Positions 1 to 6,759 are shown, counted from the stretch's first letter. The stretch is DNA of 64,000 nucleotides from JAZKHE01 sp040385525 (GCA_040385525.1 JAZKHE010000004.1:62001-126000); one strand, 5' to 3'. Notes: generated by a model not told the origin, from the sequence alone. Translations and numbers: made by a program.

Positions 1-587
1 TCACTTTCACTATTTATTACAACTCCATCTCTGATACCAACTCCTTTATCTTCGCATTTAAGCAAATAAACCAGACAAATTTCTGCACGCACAACGTAGT
101 AAGAATTATGATAAGGTATGTAATTCACTTTACCACTATCAAGTAAATCCCATATTACTCTTAATTTATCTTTTCCTAATTCATTACCTTCTTTGTTTAT
201 CGTTCTCGCAAACTGAAATTCATCAAAACAAATTATACCCGGCTGCTCATGGAAAAATTCTAGGTCATCAGTAAACATTCCTTTTATCCACGAAGCCGAA
301 TCTGATTCAAATTCACCCATATCCATTTGAACATATAAACGCTTGTAATCCAATAATTCAACCATTTTGTTTACTAAAGCAGTTTTTCCAGATCCGGTTA
401 AACCCCACATATTAATTACTGTTGGTCTTAGTTGAGCGTCAGGAAAAAGATACCACGGTGTTATTAAATTAATTACTTCATCAATAATATTATTTAGTCC
501 AATAAATTCTTTTTTCAAAGTTTTTTGTACTTCGTTTAATCTTTGTTTCTTTAAAACTATATTATCGTATATATCGATTTTATTCAT
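1..587 (-). CDS. AAA-type ATPase of the RNA-repair island (partial, 3' end outside window)
   Basis: Reading the minus strand from an ATG at 587 gives 195 uninterrupted codons that run off the left edge. A Walker A motif GLTGSGKT lies at residues 62-69 and a Walker B motif IICFDE at 118-123, with the usual spacing for a P-loop AAA ATPase. No other domain is visible in this part. Only one base separates the prfH stop codon from this start, so the two genes are almost certainly co-transcribed and translationally coupled. I infer that it remodels or recruits substrates for the RtcB/PrfH machinery; its actual substrate cannot be told from the sequence. Confidence 0.8.
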   Translation of the reverse strand, partial: MNKIDIYDNIVLKKQRLNEVQKTLKKEFIGLNNIIDEVINLITPWYLFPDAQLRPTVINMWGLTGSGKTALVNKMVELLDYKRLYVQMDMGEFESDSASWIKGMFTDDLEFFHEQPGIICFDEFQFARTINKEGNELGKDKLRVIWDLLDSGKVNYIPYHNSYYVVRAEICLVYLLKCEDKGVGIRDGVVINSES

Positions 588-588
588 A

Positions 589-1218
589 TTATTTTTTCTT
601 TGTAAACTTTGATCCTTCATAAATTCTTTTAGGATTTCCGCGTTCGAGTAAGTTATGATTATTCCACAGTTTATATTGCTCTTCCATTGCTTGATGTAAT
701 TGCCATTTAGTATACTCTTCTTGTAATTTTAATGCAGCAATTTTTTTATTCTGTAATTGTGAACGGCTCTCATTTATAGTAATCTGTATTCCAGAGGAAA
801 TGTGTTTAGCTCTTACAGCCGTTTCCACTTTATTTACATTTTGACCTCCAGGGCCCGAAGAACGCATAGTTTGATATACAATATCCTTTTCATTCCATGG
901 TGGGAGGTCTATTAAATTAATATTGTAAATTCCAATGAACCAGTTTTTTCGTTTATGCAATTTTCTATATGGGCTTTGATTGATCCAGAGTAAAACACCT
1001 GTCCATGAATTTATAAAACTATCTACATTTTTACCTTTCAATTTAATAGATACAGAAGAATAAGTACCTTCTTCAATTCCTTTAGTTTGTTCAATTATTT
1101 CATACATCAATTTTAACTCATTTGCTTCTTTTAGCAATTCATTTAAAGCTAACGCAACTGCCTTACAGCATTCTGAAGGGCCTTTTCCCGATGTTATTTG
1201 TATAATTTTTGTGTCCAT
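589..1218 (-). CDS. prfH: PrfH, peptide chain release factor homologue
   Basis: The 209-residue protein carries the peptidyl-tRNA hydrolysis motif GPGGQNVNK, with GGQ at residues 124-126, and a basic C-terminus. It lacks the codon-recognition domains of RF1/RF2, as expected for the PrfH family. PrfH homologues act with a linked RtcB in E. coli: PrfH releases the peptide from ribosomes whose 16S rRNA has been cut in the decoding centre, and RtcB reseals the RNA. The gene lies 42 bases downstream of an rtcB and directly upstream of the AAA ATPase gene. The family assignment is firm; the substrate in this organism is inferred. Confidence 0.93.
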   Translation of the reverse strand: MDTKIIQITSGKGPSECCKAVALALNELLKEANELKLMYEIIEQTKGIEEGTYSSVSIKLKGKNVDSFINSWTGVLLWINQSPYRKLHKRKNWFIGIYNINLIDLPPWNEKDIVYQTMRSSGPGGQNVNKVETAVRAKHISSGIQITINESRSQLQNKKIAALKLQEEYTKWQLHQAMEEQYKLWNNHNLLERGNPKRIYEGSKFTKKK

Positions 1219-1230
1219 TTTTTTAAAATT

Positions 1231-1256
1231 AAGAGGCTGTTTAATTACAACCTCTT
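1231..1256 (-). promoter_or_regulatory. Hairpin between rtcB-1 and prfH
   Basis: On the minus strand AAGAGGTTGT (1256-1247) pairs over ten positions, one of them G-U, with ACAGCCTCTT (1240-1231) around the loop AATTAA. It is followed by AATTTTAAAA, a weak U-tract. It sits in the 42-base gap between rtcB-1 and prfH. It could be a leaky terminator or a processing or stability hairpin that sets the RtcB:PrfH ratio. Confidence 0.55.
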
Positions 1257-1260
1257 TTGT

Positions 1261-2664
1261 TTAACTTTTATTCATCCTTACTATTCTTGGCGTAAACGAG
1301 CCTTCAACATTAACGAGGCCGGATTGATTACTCATAACTGTTTCAATATCTTTATAAGCTAATGAAGATTCTTGGACACTACCACCAATTAATTTAACCT
1401 TGTGTTGATCAAGAGTTACGTTCATTTGTGATTTTGTTATTTTTTCACTTGCTTCTCTTCTCGACATTTTTCTTCCAGCTCCATGTGAAGCAGAGTTCAA
1501 TGAACCTGAAGCTCCAACACCACTAACAATATAGCCTTTACTCGTCATACTACCCGGAATGATCCCCAATTCACCTTTAGCAGCAGGGGTAGCTCCTTTT
1601 CTGTGCACTATTAATTCTTGCCCATCGTGGATTTCTTTCCATGCAAAATTGTGATGGTTTTCAACTTTACAAATGGCTTTTAAACCCATAAAACGTTCTA
1701 GATTATTATGAATTACATCGTGGCAAGCTTTAGCATAGTCGCCTGCTAAATTCATCGATAACCAATATTCTTGGCCAGCTTCGTCATCCATACTCAACCA
1801 TGCCATAGAACGCATTTCTTTTGGAAGTTTACATTTTTCCATTGCAATTTTTGTGTAAATACCTGCAATAGTAGCTCCCATTCCTCTAGACCCGCTGTGC
1901 GATAATAAGCCAATGTATTTCCCTGCAGCAATTCCTAAAGCGTTATTTTCATTTATTTCCACATCACCAAATTCAACAAAATGATTTCCTGTACCCGAAG
2001 AACCTAGCTGATAACGAGCTTTTCCATGCAATCTTTTAAGCAAATCGGTTGCTTTAAATTCCCGTCGTTCCAAAACTTCATGATCTACATCAAAATCAAG
2101 CGTACCATCATTACCAAAATGAGTACATCTACGTAAAGCTTTTTGCAAATCATACTCTTTTTTAAGAATATAATTTTCTGGCAATTCATAGATACTTAAA
2201 GCCATTCTGCATCCAATATCTAAGCCAACTCCAAAAGGAATTACAGCGTTGTTAACAGCAAGTGCAGCTCCAATTGGTAAACCATAACCATGGTGCGCAT
2301 CAGGCATTAAAGCTCCTTTAACCGATACAGGTAAACGCATCGCTGCTTCCATTTGAAGAATAGCATTTTGACCAATAAGACGTTGACCGTAAATAGTAAA
2401 ATCGCCAGTGTTTTTAAGCACATGAACTTCGTAACTGGTTTTAATTTTTGGCTTACCACATAACTCATCTGATAAGGGTTTCAAAAATTCGTGTTCCAAA
2501 TATTGTTCAGGATCTAAAAGAACGTTATTAATTATTTCTAATTTTTCATCTATCGAAAAGTGTTTATAGTTTTTCGACATAATATTTATAGCCACACTTT
2601 TGGCTATATCTGATGGGAAATCAAATTTTCTAAGATGCTTTCCCGTTATGAGATTTTTTCCCAT
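1261..2664 (-). CDS. rtcB: RtcB-type RNA-splicing ligase, copy 1 (prfH-linked)
   Basis: RtcB joins RNA ends bearing 2',3'-cyclic phosphate or 3'-phosphate to 5'-OH ends, using GTP and Mn2+. This 467-residue copy has the full active site: Asp149 and Cys152 in GLDIGCRM, His228 in GNHFVEFG, His256 in LLSHSGSRG, the His337/338 pair in VENHHNF, and the histidine expected to be guanylylated, His394, in SASHGAGR. It heads a unit with prfH and the AAA ATPase, 42 bases upstream of prfH. A leader of about 310 nt with attenuator-like folding precedes it. It differs clearly from the second copy at 3266-4687, so it is not a recent duplicate. Confidence 0.95.
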   Translation of the reverse strand: MGKNLITGKHLRKFDFPSDIAKSVAINIMSKNYKHFSIDEKLEIINNVLLDPEQYLEHEFLKPLSDELCGKPKIKTSYEVHVLKNTGDFTIYGQRLIGQNAILQMEAAMRLPVSVKGALMPDAHHGYGLPIGAALAVNNAVIPFGVGLDIGCRMALSIYELPENYILKKEYDLQKALRRCTHFGNDGTLDFDVDHEVLERREFKATDLLKRLHGKARYQLGSSGTGNHFVEFGDVEINENNALGIAAGKYIGLLSHSGSRGMGATIAGIYTKIAMEKCKLPKEMRSMAWLSMDDEAGQEYWLSMNLAGDYAKACHDVIHNNLERFMGLKAICKVENHHNFAWKEIHDGQELIVHRKGATPAAKGELGIIPGSMTSKGYIVSGVGASGSLNSASHGAGRKMSRREASEKITKSQMNVTLDQHKVKLIGGSVQESSLAYKDIETVMSNQSGLVNVEGSFTPRIVRMNKS

Positions 2665-2855
2665 GATATTTTTTAAATTTTATGGGCATGATTTTTCCTT
2701 TACAGTTTTTTTAATGCAAAGGATAAGTTCATAAAACGCATAGCATTTTTACCCTGTTTTTTTTTATAAAATGATTTTTTGGTTTCCGGATTTTTCTGTC
2801 TCCCCAGAATTTTATTTGTTTTTAGTTTATTTTGAAAAAATAAAACAAATAAAAA

Positions 2856-2876
2856 AGCCCGGCATTAAACCGGGCT
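2856..2876 (-). terminator. Intrinsic terminator in the rtcB-1 leader (attenuator segment 3:4)
   Basis: On the minus strand AGCCCGG (2876-2870) pairs perfectly with CCGGGCT (2862-2856) around TTTAATG, and TTTTTTATTTG follows. It lies upstream of rtcB-1 and downstream of a consensus promoter, so it would stop transcription before the gene unless it is prevented from forming. Confidence 0.85.
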
Positions 2877-2905
2877 GAATATATTGATATTAGCAGCTTT
2901 TCGGC

Positions 2906-2938
2906 TTAAAACGTCGTATGTGAATTTGCTACTAACAT
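2906..2938 (-). CDS. Putative 10-codon leader peptide MLVANSHTTF
   Basis: An ATG at 2938, preceded by the A-rich stretch AAAGAAAAGAAATT typical of Bacteroidota translation starts, opens a 10-codon ORF ending in TAA at 2906. It starts about 40 bases after the predicted transcription start and overlaps segment 1 of the attenuator. It has no run of one amino acid, only a Thr-Thr pair. It therefore looks suited to sensing general elongation failure rather than shortage of one amino acid. Confidence 0.5.
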   Translation of the reverse strand: MLVANSHTTF

Positions 2939-2983
2939 AATTTCTTTTCTTTTTTTGGTTGGTGTTTTTTAATAAATCTGTCA

Positions 2984-3013
2984 CAAATGTAAATCAAAAA
3001 ATTGATTTGTCAA
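2984..3013 (-). promoter_or_regulatory. Consensus Bacteroidota promoter for rtcB-1
   Basis: On the minus strand TTGAC begins at 3013 and a perfect TAnnTTTG box, TACATTTG, covers 2991-2984. Exactly 19 bases separate TTG from the box, the preferred spacing for the primary sigma factor of this phylum. The predicted start near 2977 leaves a leader of about 310 nt containing the attenuator. No TACGCA palindrome is present here, unlike at the other promoters of the island. Confidence 0.75.
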
Positions 3014-3186
3014 GTACAAAATATTTTTTTTTGCGTTAAAATTATTTCATTTATTTTTTTTAACCTTCAGAAGCATTGTAAAAAAAGGTGTTATAGAGGT
3101 TAATTAAAATGATTATAAATTTACCAAAGTCAAAAAAATTAAACAAAGTTTTTGTTGAGCTATCAGTTATAAAACAGAATAGGGTT

Positions 3187-3285
3187 TCAACCTAGATCCT
3201 TCAATTTGTCAATAGACAGACGACGATCAACCGAAGTGTCTCTATTCATGTCACTTTTGAATACTTTAATCTTCTCTGCTGCCAT
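3187..3285 (-). CDS. Possible 32-residue small protein overlapping the rtcB-2 end
   Basis: In the +1 frame relative to rtcB-2, an ATG at 3285 inside the last codons of that gene opens a 32-codon ORF ending at 3187. The product is charged (it begins MAAEKIKVFK and ends SIDKLKDLG) and uses ordinary codons. The overlap of about 20 bases with the rtcB-2 stop would allow coupled translation. It resembles nothing I recognise. It may be a small partner protein, a remnant of a longer tail of RtcB or of another gene, or chance. Confidence 0.3.
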   Translation of the reverse strand: MAAEKIKVFKSDMNRDTSVDRRLSIDKLKDLG

Positions 3286-4687
3286 CATCTGCCATACGAA
3301 CAATTTTAGGAGTAAATTTTGCAACTACATCAATTAGGTCTTTTTGTGAAGCCATAACAGTTTCTATATTTTTATAAGCCATCGGTGCTTCATCTAAACC
3401 AGCACCAATTAATGTTACACCATGATCCTTTAGTACTTTTCTCATTTCGTCTTTAGAAATATTTTTAATTGCTTGTGTTCTACTCATTTGTCGACCTGCA
3501 CCGTGTGATGCTGAATTAATTGCATTTGCTTCACCTTTACCTCTTACTAAAAAACCAGGGGCTGTCATTGATCCAGGTATAATACCCATTACATCTTTAG
3601 AAGCAGGAGTAGCACCTTTTCTATGAACAATTACTTCTTCTCCGTTCCACATCTCCTTCCAAGCAAAATTATGATGGTTCTCTACTTTAGCCAATACTTC
3701 TGCACCAATAGCTTTAGCTAAACGATTGTGAATTATTTCATGACAAGCTGATGCATAATCACCAGCTAAATTCATTGCCATCCAATACTCTTGTCCTTCA
3801 GCAGAATTCATATCTAAGTAAGCTAAATTTGCTGCTTCTTTAGGAAGTTTACAAATTTCTTTCGCTACTTTGGTATAATATCCTGCTATTGTTGCACCAA
3901 ATCCTCTTGATCCCGAATGTGTTAACAACGCTAAGTATTTTCCTTTTTTGATATTTAATTTTTCATCATCATTTTCAAATTCAATAATTCCAAATTCTAC
4001 AAAGTGATTTCCGCCACCTGAAGAACCTAATTGTTCAACAGCTTTTTGTTGAAGATTTTTTACAAACGGTGTCATATTAAACTCTGTTCTATCTAATATT
4101 GAATGCTCAGCTCTATATTTACCATGCCATCCAGCGCCAGCGCCAAATTTAGTCCAGGCAATTAACTCTCTTTTATATTTGCTTTCATTCTCTATAAAAT
4201 GATTCTCATTAATATCATAGATGGACAAAGCCATTCTACAACCAATATCAACGCCTACACCATAAGGAATAATAGCGTTTTTTGTAGCCAATACTCCACC
4301 AATTGGTAAACCATACCCTTGATGAGCATCAGGCATTAAAGCACCAGCAACTGTTACGGGCAATTTCATGGCTATTTCCATTTGATTAATTGCGCCTTGC
4401 TCAATGTTTTCTGAACCAAAAATAGAATAAAACATTCCTTGCTCTTTTAATGCAACAGTAGCATCTTCATTTGGTTTTTCAATTAATTTTTGAGCAATAG
4501 CTTCAAGAACTTCGTCGTCTAAAAAGTTCTCTGGATATTGAACTACCTTAGTTAAAATTGCGATTACTTCCTCTTTCTCTAATTCAGCATAATTTTGCTC
4601 AACTACTTTAATGGCTATTCCAATTACTTTTCCTTCAGGATAACCTAAAGCTTTTAATTCAGCTCCTGATACGTTAACTATTTTCAT
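3266..4687 (-). CDS. rtcB: RtcB-type RNA-splicing ligase, copy 2
   Basis: This is a second complete RtcB of 473 residues. Metal and catalytic residues are all present: Asp147 and Cys150 in GVDIGCRM, His228 in GGGNHFVEFG, His257 in LLTHSGSRG, the His338/339 pair in VENHHNF and the guanylylation His395 in SASHGAGR. It lies between the SPFH gene and rtcB-1 but has its own promoter region, carrying one TACGCA palindrome 40 bases upstream of the start and a terminator upstream of that. The two copies share active-site motifs and most central blocks but differ at the N-terminus and in loops. This suggests different substrates, for example tRNA versus rRNA breaks, which is inference. Confidence 0.95.
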   Translation of the reverse strand: MKIVNVSGAELKALGYPEGKVIGIAIKVVEQNYAELEKEEVIAILTKVVQYPENFLDDEVLEAIAQKLIEKPNEDATVALKEQGMFYSIFGSENIEQGAINQMEIAMKLPVTVAGALMPDAHQGYGLPIGGVLATKNAIIPYGVGVDIGCRMALSIYDINENHFIENESKYKRELIAWTKFGAGAGWHGKYRAEHSILDRTEFNMTPFVKNLQQKAVEQLGSSGGGNHFVEFGIIEFENDDEKLNIKKGKYLALLTHSGSRGFGATIAGYYTKVAKEICKLPKEAANLAYLDMNSAEGQEYWMAMNLAGDYASACHEIIHNRLAKAIGAEVLAKVENHHNFAWKEMWNGEEVIVHRKGATPASKDVMGIIPGSMTAPGFLVRGKGEANAINSASHGAGRQMSRTQAIKNISKDEMRKVLKDHGVTLIGAGLDEAPMAYKNIETVMASQKDLIDVVAKFTPKIVRMADDGSRED

Positions 4688-4725
4688 CTTGTTTTTTTTA
4701 ATTATGATACAAAATAAATACTAAA

Positions 4726-4746
4726 CTACGCAGTCAAATTGCGCAG
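4726..4746. promoter_or_regulatory. TACGCA-N7-TGCGTA palindrome upstream of rtcB-2
   Basis: TACGCA (4727-4732), spacer GTCAAAT, TGCGCA (4740-4745), flanked by C and G. One position departs from a perfect palindrome. It lies about 40 bases before the rtcB-2 ATG, where the -33 region would be if the TATTTTG at 4716-4710 on the minus strand is the -7 element. Two better copies lie around the WYL regulator gene, so I take this as the same operator. Confidence 0.7.
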
Positions 4747-4772
4747 TTGATTTTTTTTCATTTTTTTTTAAA

Positions 4773-4798
4773 ATCCCTCGCCCAAATTGACGAGGGAT
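4773..4798 (-). terminator. Terminator after the SPFH gene
   Basis: On the minus strand ATCCCTCG (4798-4791) pairs perfectly with CGAGGGAT (4780-4773), followed by TTTT and an A-rich run. It lies 9 bases beyond the SPFH stop codon and separates the tRNA-like/SPFH unit from rtcB-2. Confidence 0.8.
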
Positions 4799-4806
4799 GC
4801 TACAAT

Positions 4807-5907
4807 TTATTTACCTGGAACAAATATCTGTTTTAACTGATCCACTAAATGAGTTCCTCCTGACAATGAAATATTATTAATTTTCTCTGCAATCTTCTCT
4901 ACATATTCCATTTCTTTCAATTTAAACAACATAGTGTTTTCTTCCATCAATTTAGCAGTATTCAATAAACTTCTAGTTGAAGCAGTTTCTTCTCTTCTCA
5001 TGATGGTATTAGCTTGAGCCTTTTTCTCCGCAACTAATACTTGATTCATAATATCTTTCATATCTCCTGGCAAAATTATATCTCTGATACCACTTCCTTT
5101 CAATACTACTCCCAAAGATTCTACTTTTTCAGACATCGACTCCATAACATAAGCTGAAATAGATTCTTTTTTTTCTAACAACTCATCTAATGTTAATGAA
5201 CCTATGAACTCTCTCAAAGCTAATTGCAACAGTACATATAGTTGTTTATCATACTCCTTGTTATTTACTAACGCCTTAACAATATCTTTTATATTGTATT
5301 GAGCATAGAAATTAACTCTTAGTGCTGCTTTGTCTTTTGTCAAAATCTCTTGTCCAGCAATTTCCATTTGCATAGTTCTTAAATCAGCTCTTGAAATCAC
5401 AATAGAAGTGCTATTCTTCCAAAAGTTGTAAGTACCTGACTCCATGATTTTATGAAATTTACCATCAACATACATCACTGCTTTTTCATGTGCTTCAACT
5501 ACAAAGTTCCTCACAAATGGGGCGATTTCTTTTTTAGTCAATAAAGATTTATCGATGTCATTATCAATTTCAATTTGATTTAAATCAATGATATTAAAAT
5601 TGTAATTTATCAAGCCTTTCCAAAAAATGTATCTACCAGCATTTAATACAGTAGTAAATAATCCATTTTCGTATTGTAAAGCAATTTCATTATTTTTTAC
5701 TTCAACAATCAAAGTTGCATTTAGAAAATCTTCATTTTTTAATAAGATATTTATATTAACTGGCGCTATTAATGGTTTTGACATATCACAGTCAAATACA
5801 ACCATAGTTGGCCACAACCAATATGTACCTTCGTTTAAAACTTTTACCAAATTATCATTTTTAAACACTAAGCCTTTTTTCCAGGCATTTATTTTTACTC
5901 TTTTCAT
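4807..5907 (-). CDS. SPFH/band-7 (slipin-like) protein of the RNA-repair island
   Basis: The 366-residue protein has two N-terminal beta-rich repeats (around residues 8-95 and 137-165), an SPFH/band-7 core, and a long C-terminal helical region rich in Ala, Glu, Lys and Arg (around 290-350) expected to form a coiled coil. The segment GIRDIILPGDMKDIMNQ is typical of slipin relatives. No transmembrane helix is visible, so it is probably a soluble scaffold. Burroughs and Aravind described SPFH/band-7 proteins with a tRNA-like RNA in RNA-repair loci, and here the gene directly follows tRNA-like sequence on the same strand. A role as scaffold for that RNA and RtcB is inferred. Confidence 0.85.
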   Translation of the reverse strand: MKRVKINAWKKGLVFKNDNLVKVLNEGTYWLWPTMVVFDCDMSKPLIAPVNINILLKNEDFLNATLIVEVKNNEIALQYENGLFTTVLNAGRYIFWKGLINYNFNIIDLNQIEIDNDIDKSLLTKKEIAPFVRNFVVEAHEKAVMYVDGKFHKIMESGTYNFWKNSTSIVISRADLRTMQMEIAGQEILTKDKAALRVNFYAQYNIKDIVKALVNNKEYDKQLYVLLQLALREFIGSLTLDELLEKKESISAYVMESMSEKVESLGVVLKGSGIRDIILPGDMKDIMNQVLVAEKKAQANTIMRREETASTRSLLNTAKLMEENTMLFKLKEMEYVEKIAEKINNISLSGGTHLVDQLKQIFVPGK

Positions 5908-6207
5908 TTTATTTTTGTTTTAATGATGGATGAATCCGGCATCATACCATCGGGGTTATTTAATTTTTTATAAAAAAGAAGGAACAATTCATTCATTAAT
6001 TTTAAGCGAAGTTCGACTTAAGCTCATGTCTCAAATGATGGTTTATATAAATTCATAATCCATTAAAAGGAAAACTATACTTTATAGAAAGCAGCATCTT
6101 TACAGAAGCGGTATCCGTGCCCCTTGGCAAATCATCAATTGCTTTTTACAAATTTATATGCTAAAGCTGAATGAGATTATCCCTTCTTAATTAGGAGCCT
6201 TTTTTAT
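5908..6207 (-). other. Untranslated stretch between tRNA-like RNA and SPFH gene
   Basis: No credible ORF is present on either strand. On the minus strand there is a hairpin TTAAG-T-CGAA / TTCG-CTTAA near 6004-6023 and several short GC islands in AT-rich DNA. There is no further T-arm or D-arm consensus. It is most likely the 5' leader of the SPFH mRNA and the 3' flank of the tRNA-like RNA. Confidence 0.5.
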
Positions 6208-6301
6208 AGAAGTTGGCGTCTTCTTCCACTGAAACCACAATTCAGCGCTCTAACCAACTGAGCTATTCCAATTTTGAGCTGGAAGCAGGATTCGAACCTG
6301 C
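6208..6301 (-). ncRNA. Permuted tRNA-like unit B (His-type anticodon arm)
   Basis: Order on the minus strand: T-arm GCAGG-TTCGAAT-CCTGC (6301-6285); 3' acceptor strand TTCCAGC (6284-6278); linker TCAAA; 5' acceptor strand ATTGGAA (6272-6266); TA; D-arm GCTC...GAGC (6263-6247); G; anticodon arm CTGAA-TTGTGGT-TTCAG (6245-6229) with anticodon GUG. A 5-bp/7-nt hairpin AGAAG-ACGCCAA-CTTCT (6224-6208) follows where the T-arm should be. The acceptor strands pair with each other at 6 of 7 positions, one of them G-U. Reading the T-arm as the end of a normal upstream tRNA gives only 3 of 7 pairs. No continuous cloverleaf can be drawn, so it is not a decoding tRNA gene. Confidence 0.75.
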
Positions 6302-6302
6302 G

Positions 6303-6375
6303 CTTTGAGGTTGCTGCTCTACCAACTGAGCTATTCGCTATTAACGAAATGGGAATCGAACCCATGACACACAAC
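6303..6375 (-). ncRNA. Permuted tRNA-like unit A, open in the anticodon loop
   Basis: Order on the minus strand: GTTGT (6375-6371); five-base variable loop GTGTC; T-arm ATGGG-TTCGATT-CCCAT (6365-6349); 3' acceptor strand TTCGTTA (6348-6342); one A; 5' acceptor strand TAGCGAA (6340-6334); TA; D-arm GCTC...GAGC (6331-6316); A; GCAAC (6314-6310); CTCAAAG (6309-6303). The acceptor strands pair at 7 of 7 positions (one G-U). GCAAC pairs with GTTGT at 5 of 5 (one G-U), as positions 27-31 and 39-43. All segment lengths are canonical. The chain therefore closes at the acceptor end and is open inside the anticodon loop, like a tRNA cut by an anticodon nuclease. Confidence 0.75.
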
Positions 6376-6576
6376 GTGAGACACACAAAATAATTACGCA
6401 GAATACAAGCAATCAAAGATTGTTGCACTATGGGGAAAGGAAACCCTCATCTTGGCGCAAAAATTTATTTATGCATCATTCTCCTCTTTTCAGAGAAGAT
6501 TTTTAATCCTGATTTTCAGGAAATATTTTCAAGGAACTTTATTACTTTAAATCAACGATGCAAATTTTATACTCAT

Positions 6577-6597
6577 GTACGCAGTCGAATTGCGTAC
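6577..6597. promoter_or_regulatory. Perfect palindrome upstream of the tRNA-like/SPFH unit
   Basis: GTACGCA (6577-6583), spacer GTCGAAT, TGCGTAC (6591-6597): perfect 7-bp arms. On the minus strand it lies about 20 bases upstream of the TATAAAATTTG-like -7 region (near 6572-6561), covering the expected -33 position of the tRNA-like/SPFH transcript. The spacer GTCGAAT nearly equals the GTCAAAT of the rtcB-2 copy. Confidence 0.75.
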
Positions 6598-6688
6598 TAA
6601 AATTATTTTTAAATAGTTTATCAATTTAAAATGTAAATGACTGGTTTTCAACAAGAAAAAATCACTAGTAATTAGGTTAATTTTAAAT

Positions 6689-6709
6689 CTACGCAAATAC
6701 AATGCGTAG
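6689..6709. promoter_or_regulatory. Perfect palindrome upstream of the WYL regulator gene
   Basis: CTACGCA (6689-6695), spacer AATACAA, TGCGTAG (6703-6709): perfect 7-bp arms with the same core and spacing as the other two copies. On the plus strand TATATTTA (6724-6731) is a near match to the TAnnTTTG box. The palindrome again covers the -33 position, consistent with autoregulation. Confidence 0.75.
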
Positions 6710-6759
6710 ATGATTAATAAATAGTATATTTACGTTAACTAATTTTTCAAAACTTCAAT

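Larger units (their letters stand above)
2856..2938 (-). promoter_or_regulatory. Translation-coupled attenuator of rtcB-1/prfH
   Basis: Four segments in the minus-strand leader can pair in two exclusive ways. Segment 1, TTAGTAGC (2935-2928), lies inside the leader ORF and pairs with segment 2, GCTGCTAA (2897-2890), one pair being G-U. Segment 2 can instead pair with segment 3: GCTG (2897-2894) with CAGC (2877-2874), and AATAT (2891-2887) with ATATT (2882-2878). This uses up AGC of the terminator's 5' arm. Segments 3 and 4 form the terminator. A ribosome stalled early in the leader ORF would mask segment 1 and favour antitermination. The pairings are read directly from the sequence; the regulatory behaviour is inferred by analogy with trp-type attenuators. 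Confidence 0.65.

Noticed and set aside
2690..2850. A second attenuator or riboswitch between the terminator and rtcB-1
   Set aside because: The sequence is AT-rich with only short, unconvincing pairings and matches no riboswitch class I know.
1261..4687. Two rtcB genes as an assembly duplication
   Set aside because: The two proteins differ along their whole length, including the N-terminus and loops, and have different upstream control regions.
6208..6375. Two ordinary tRNA genes (Leu- or His-like) in tandem
   Set aside because: Read in normal order the acceptor strands pair at only about 3 of 7 positions. The first lacks the 3' half of the anticodon arm and the second lacks a T-arm. The permuted reading restores nearly all pairs.
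6204..6428. A 74-codon minus-strand ORF across the tRNA-like region
   Set aside because: Its codons are the D-arm, T-arm and anticodon sequences themselves (for example IAQLVRALN from the D-arm). It is a shadow of structured RNA.
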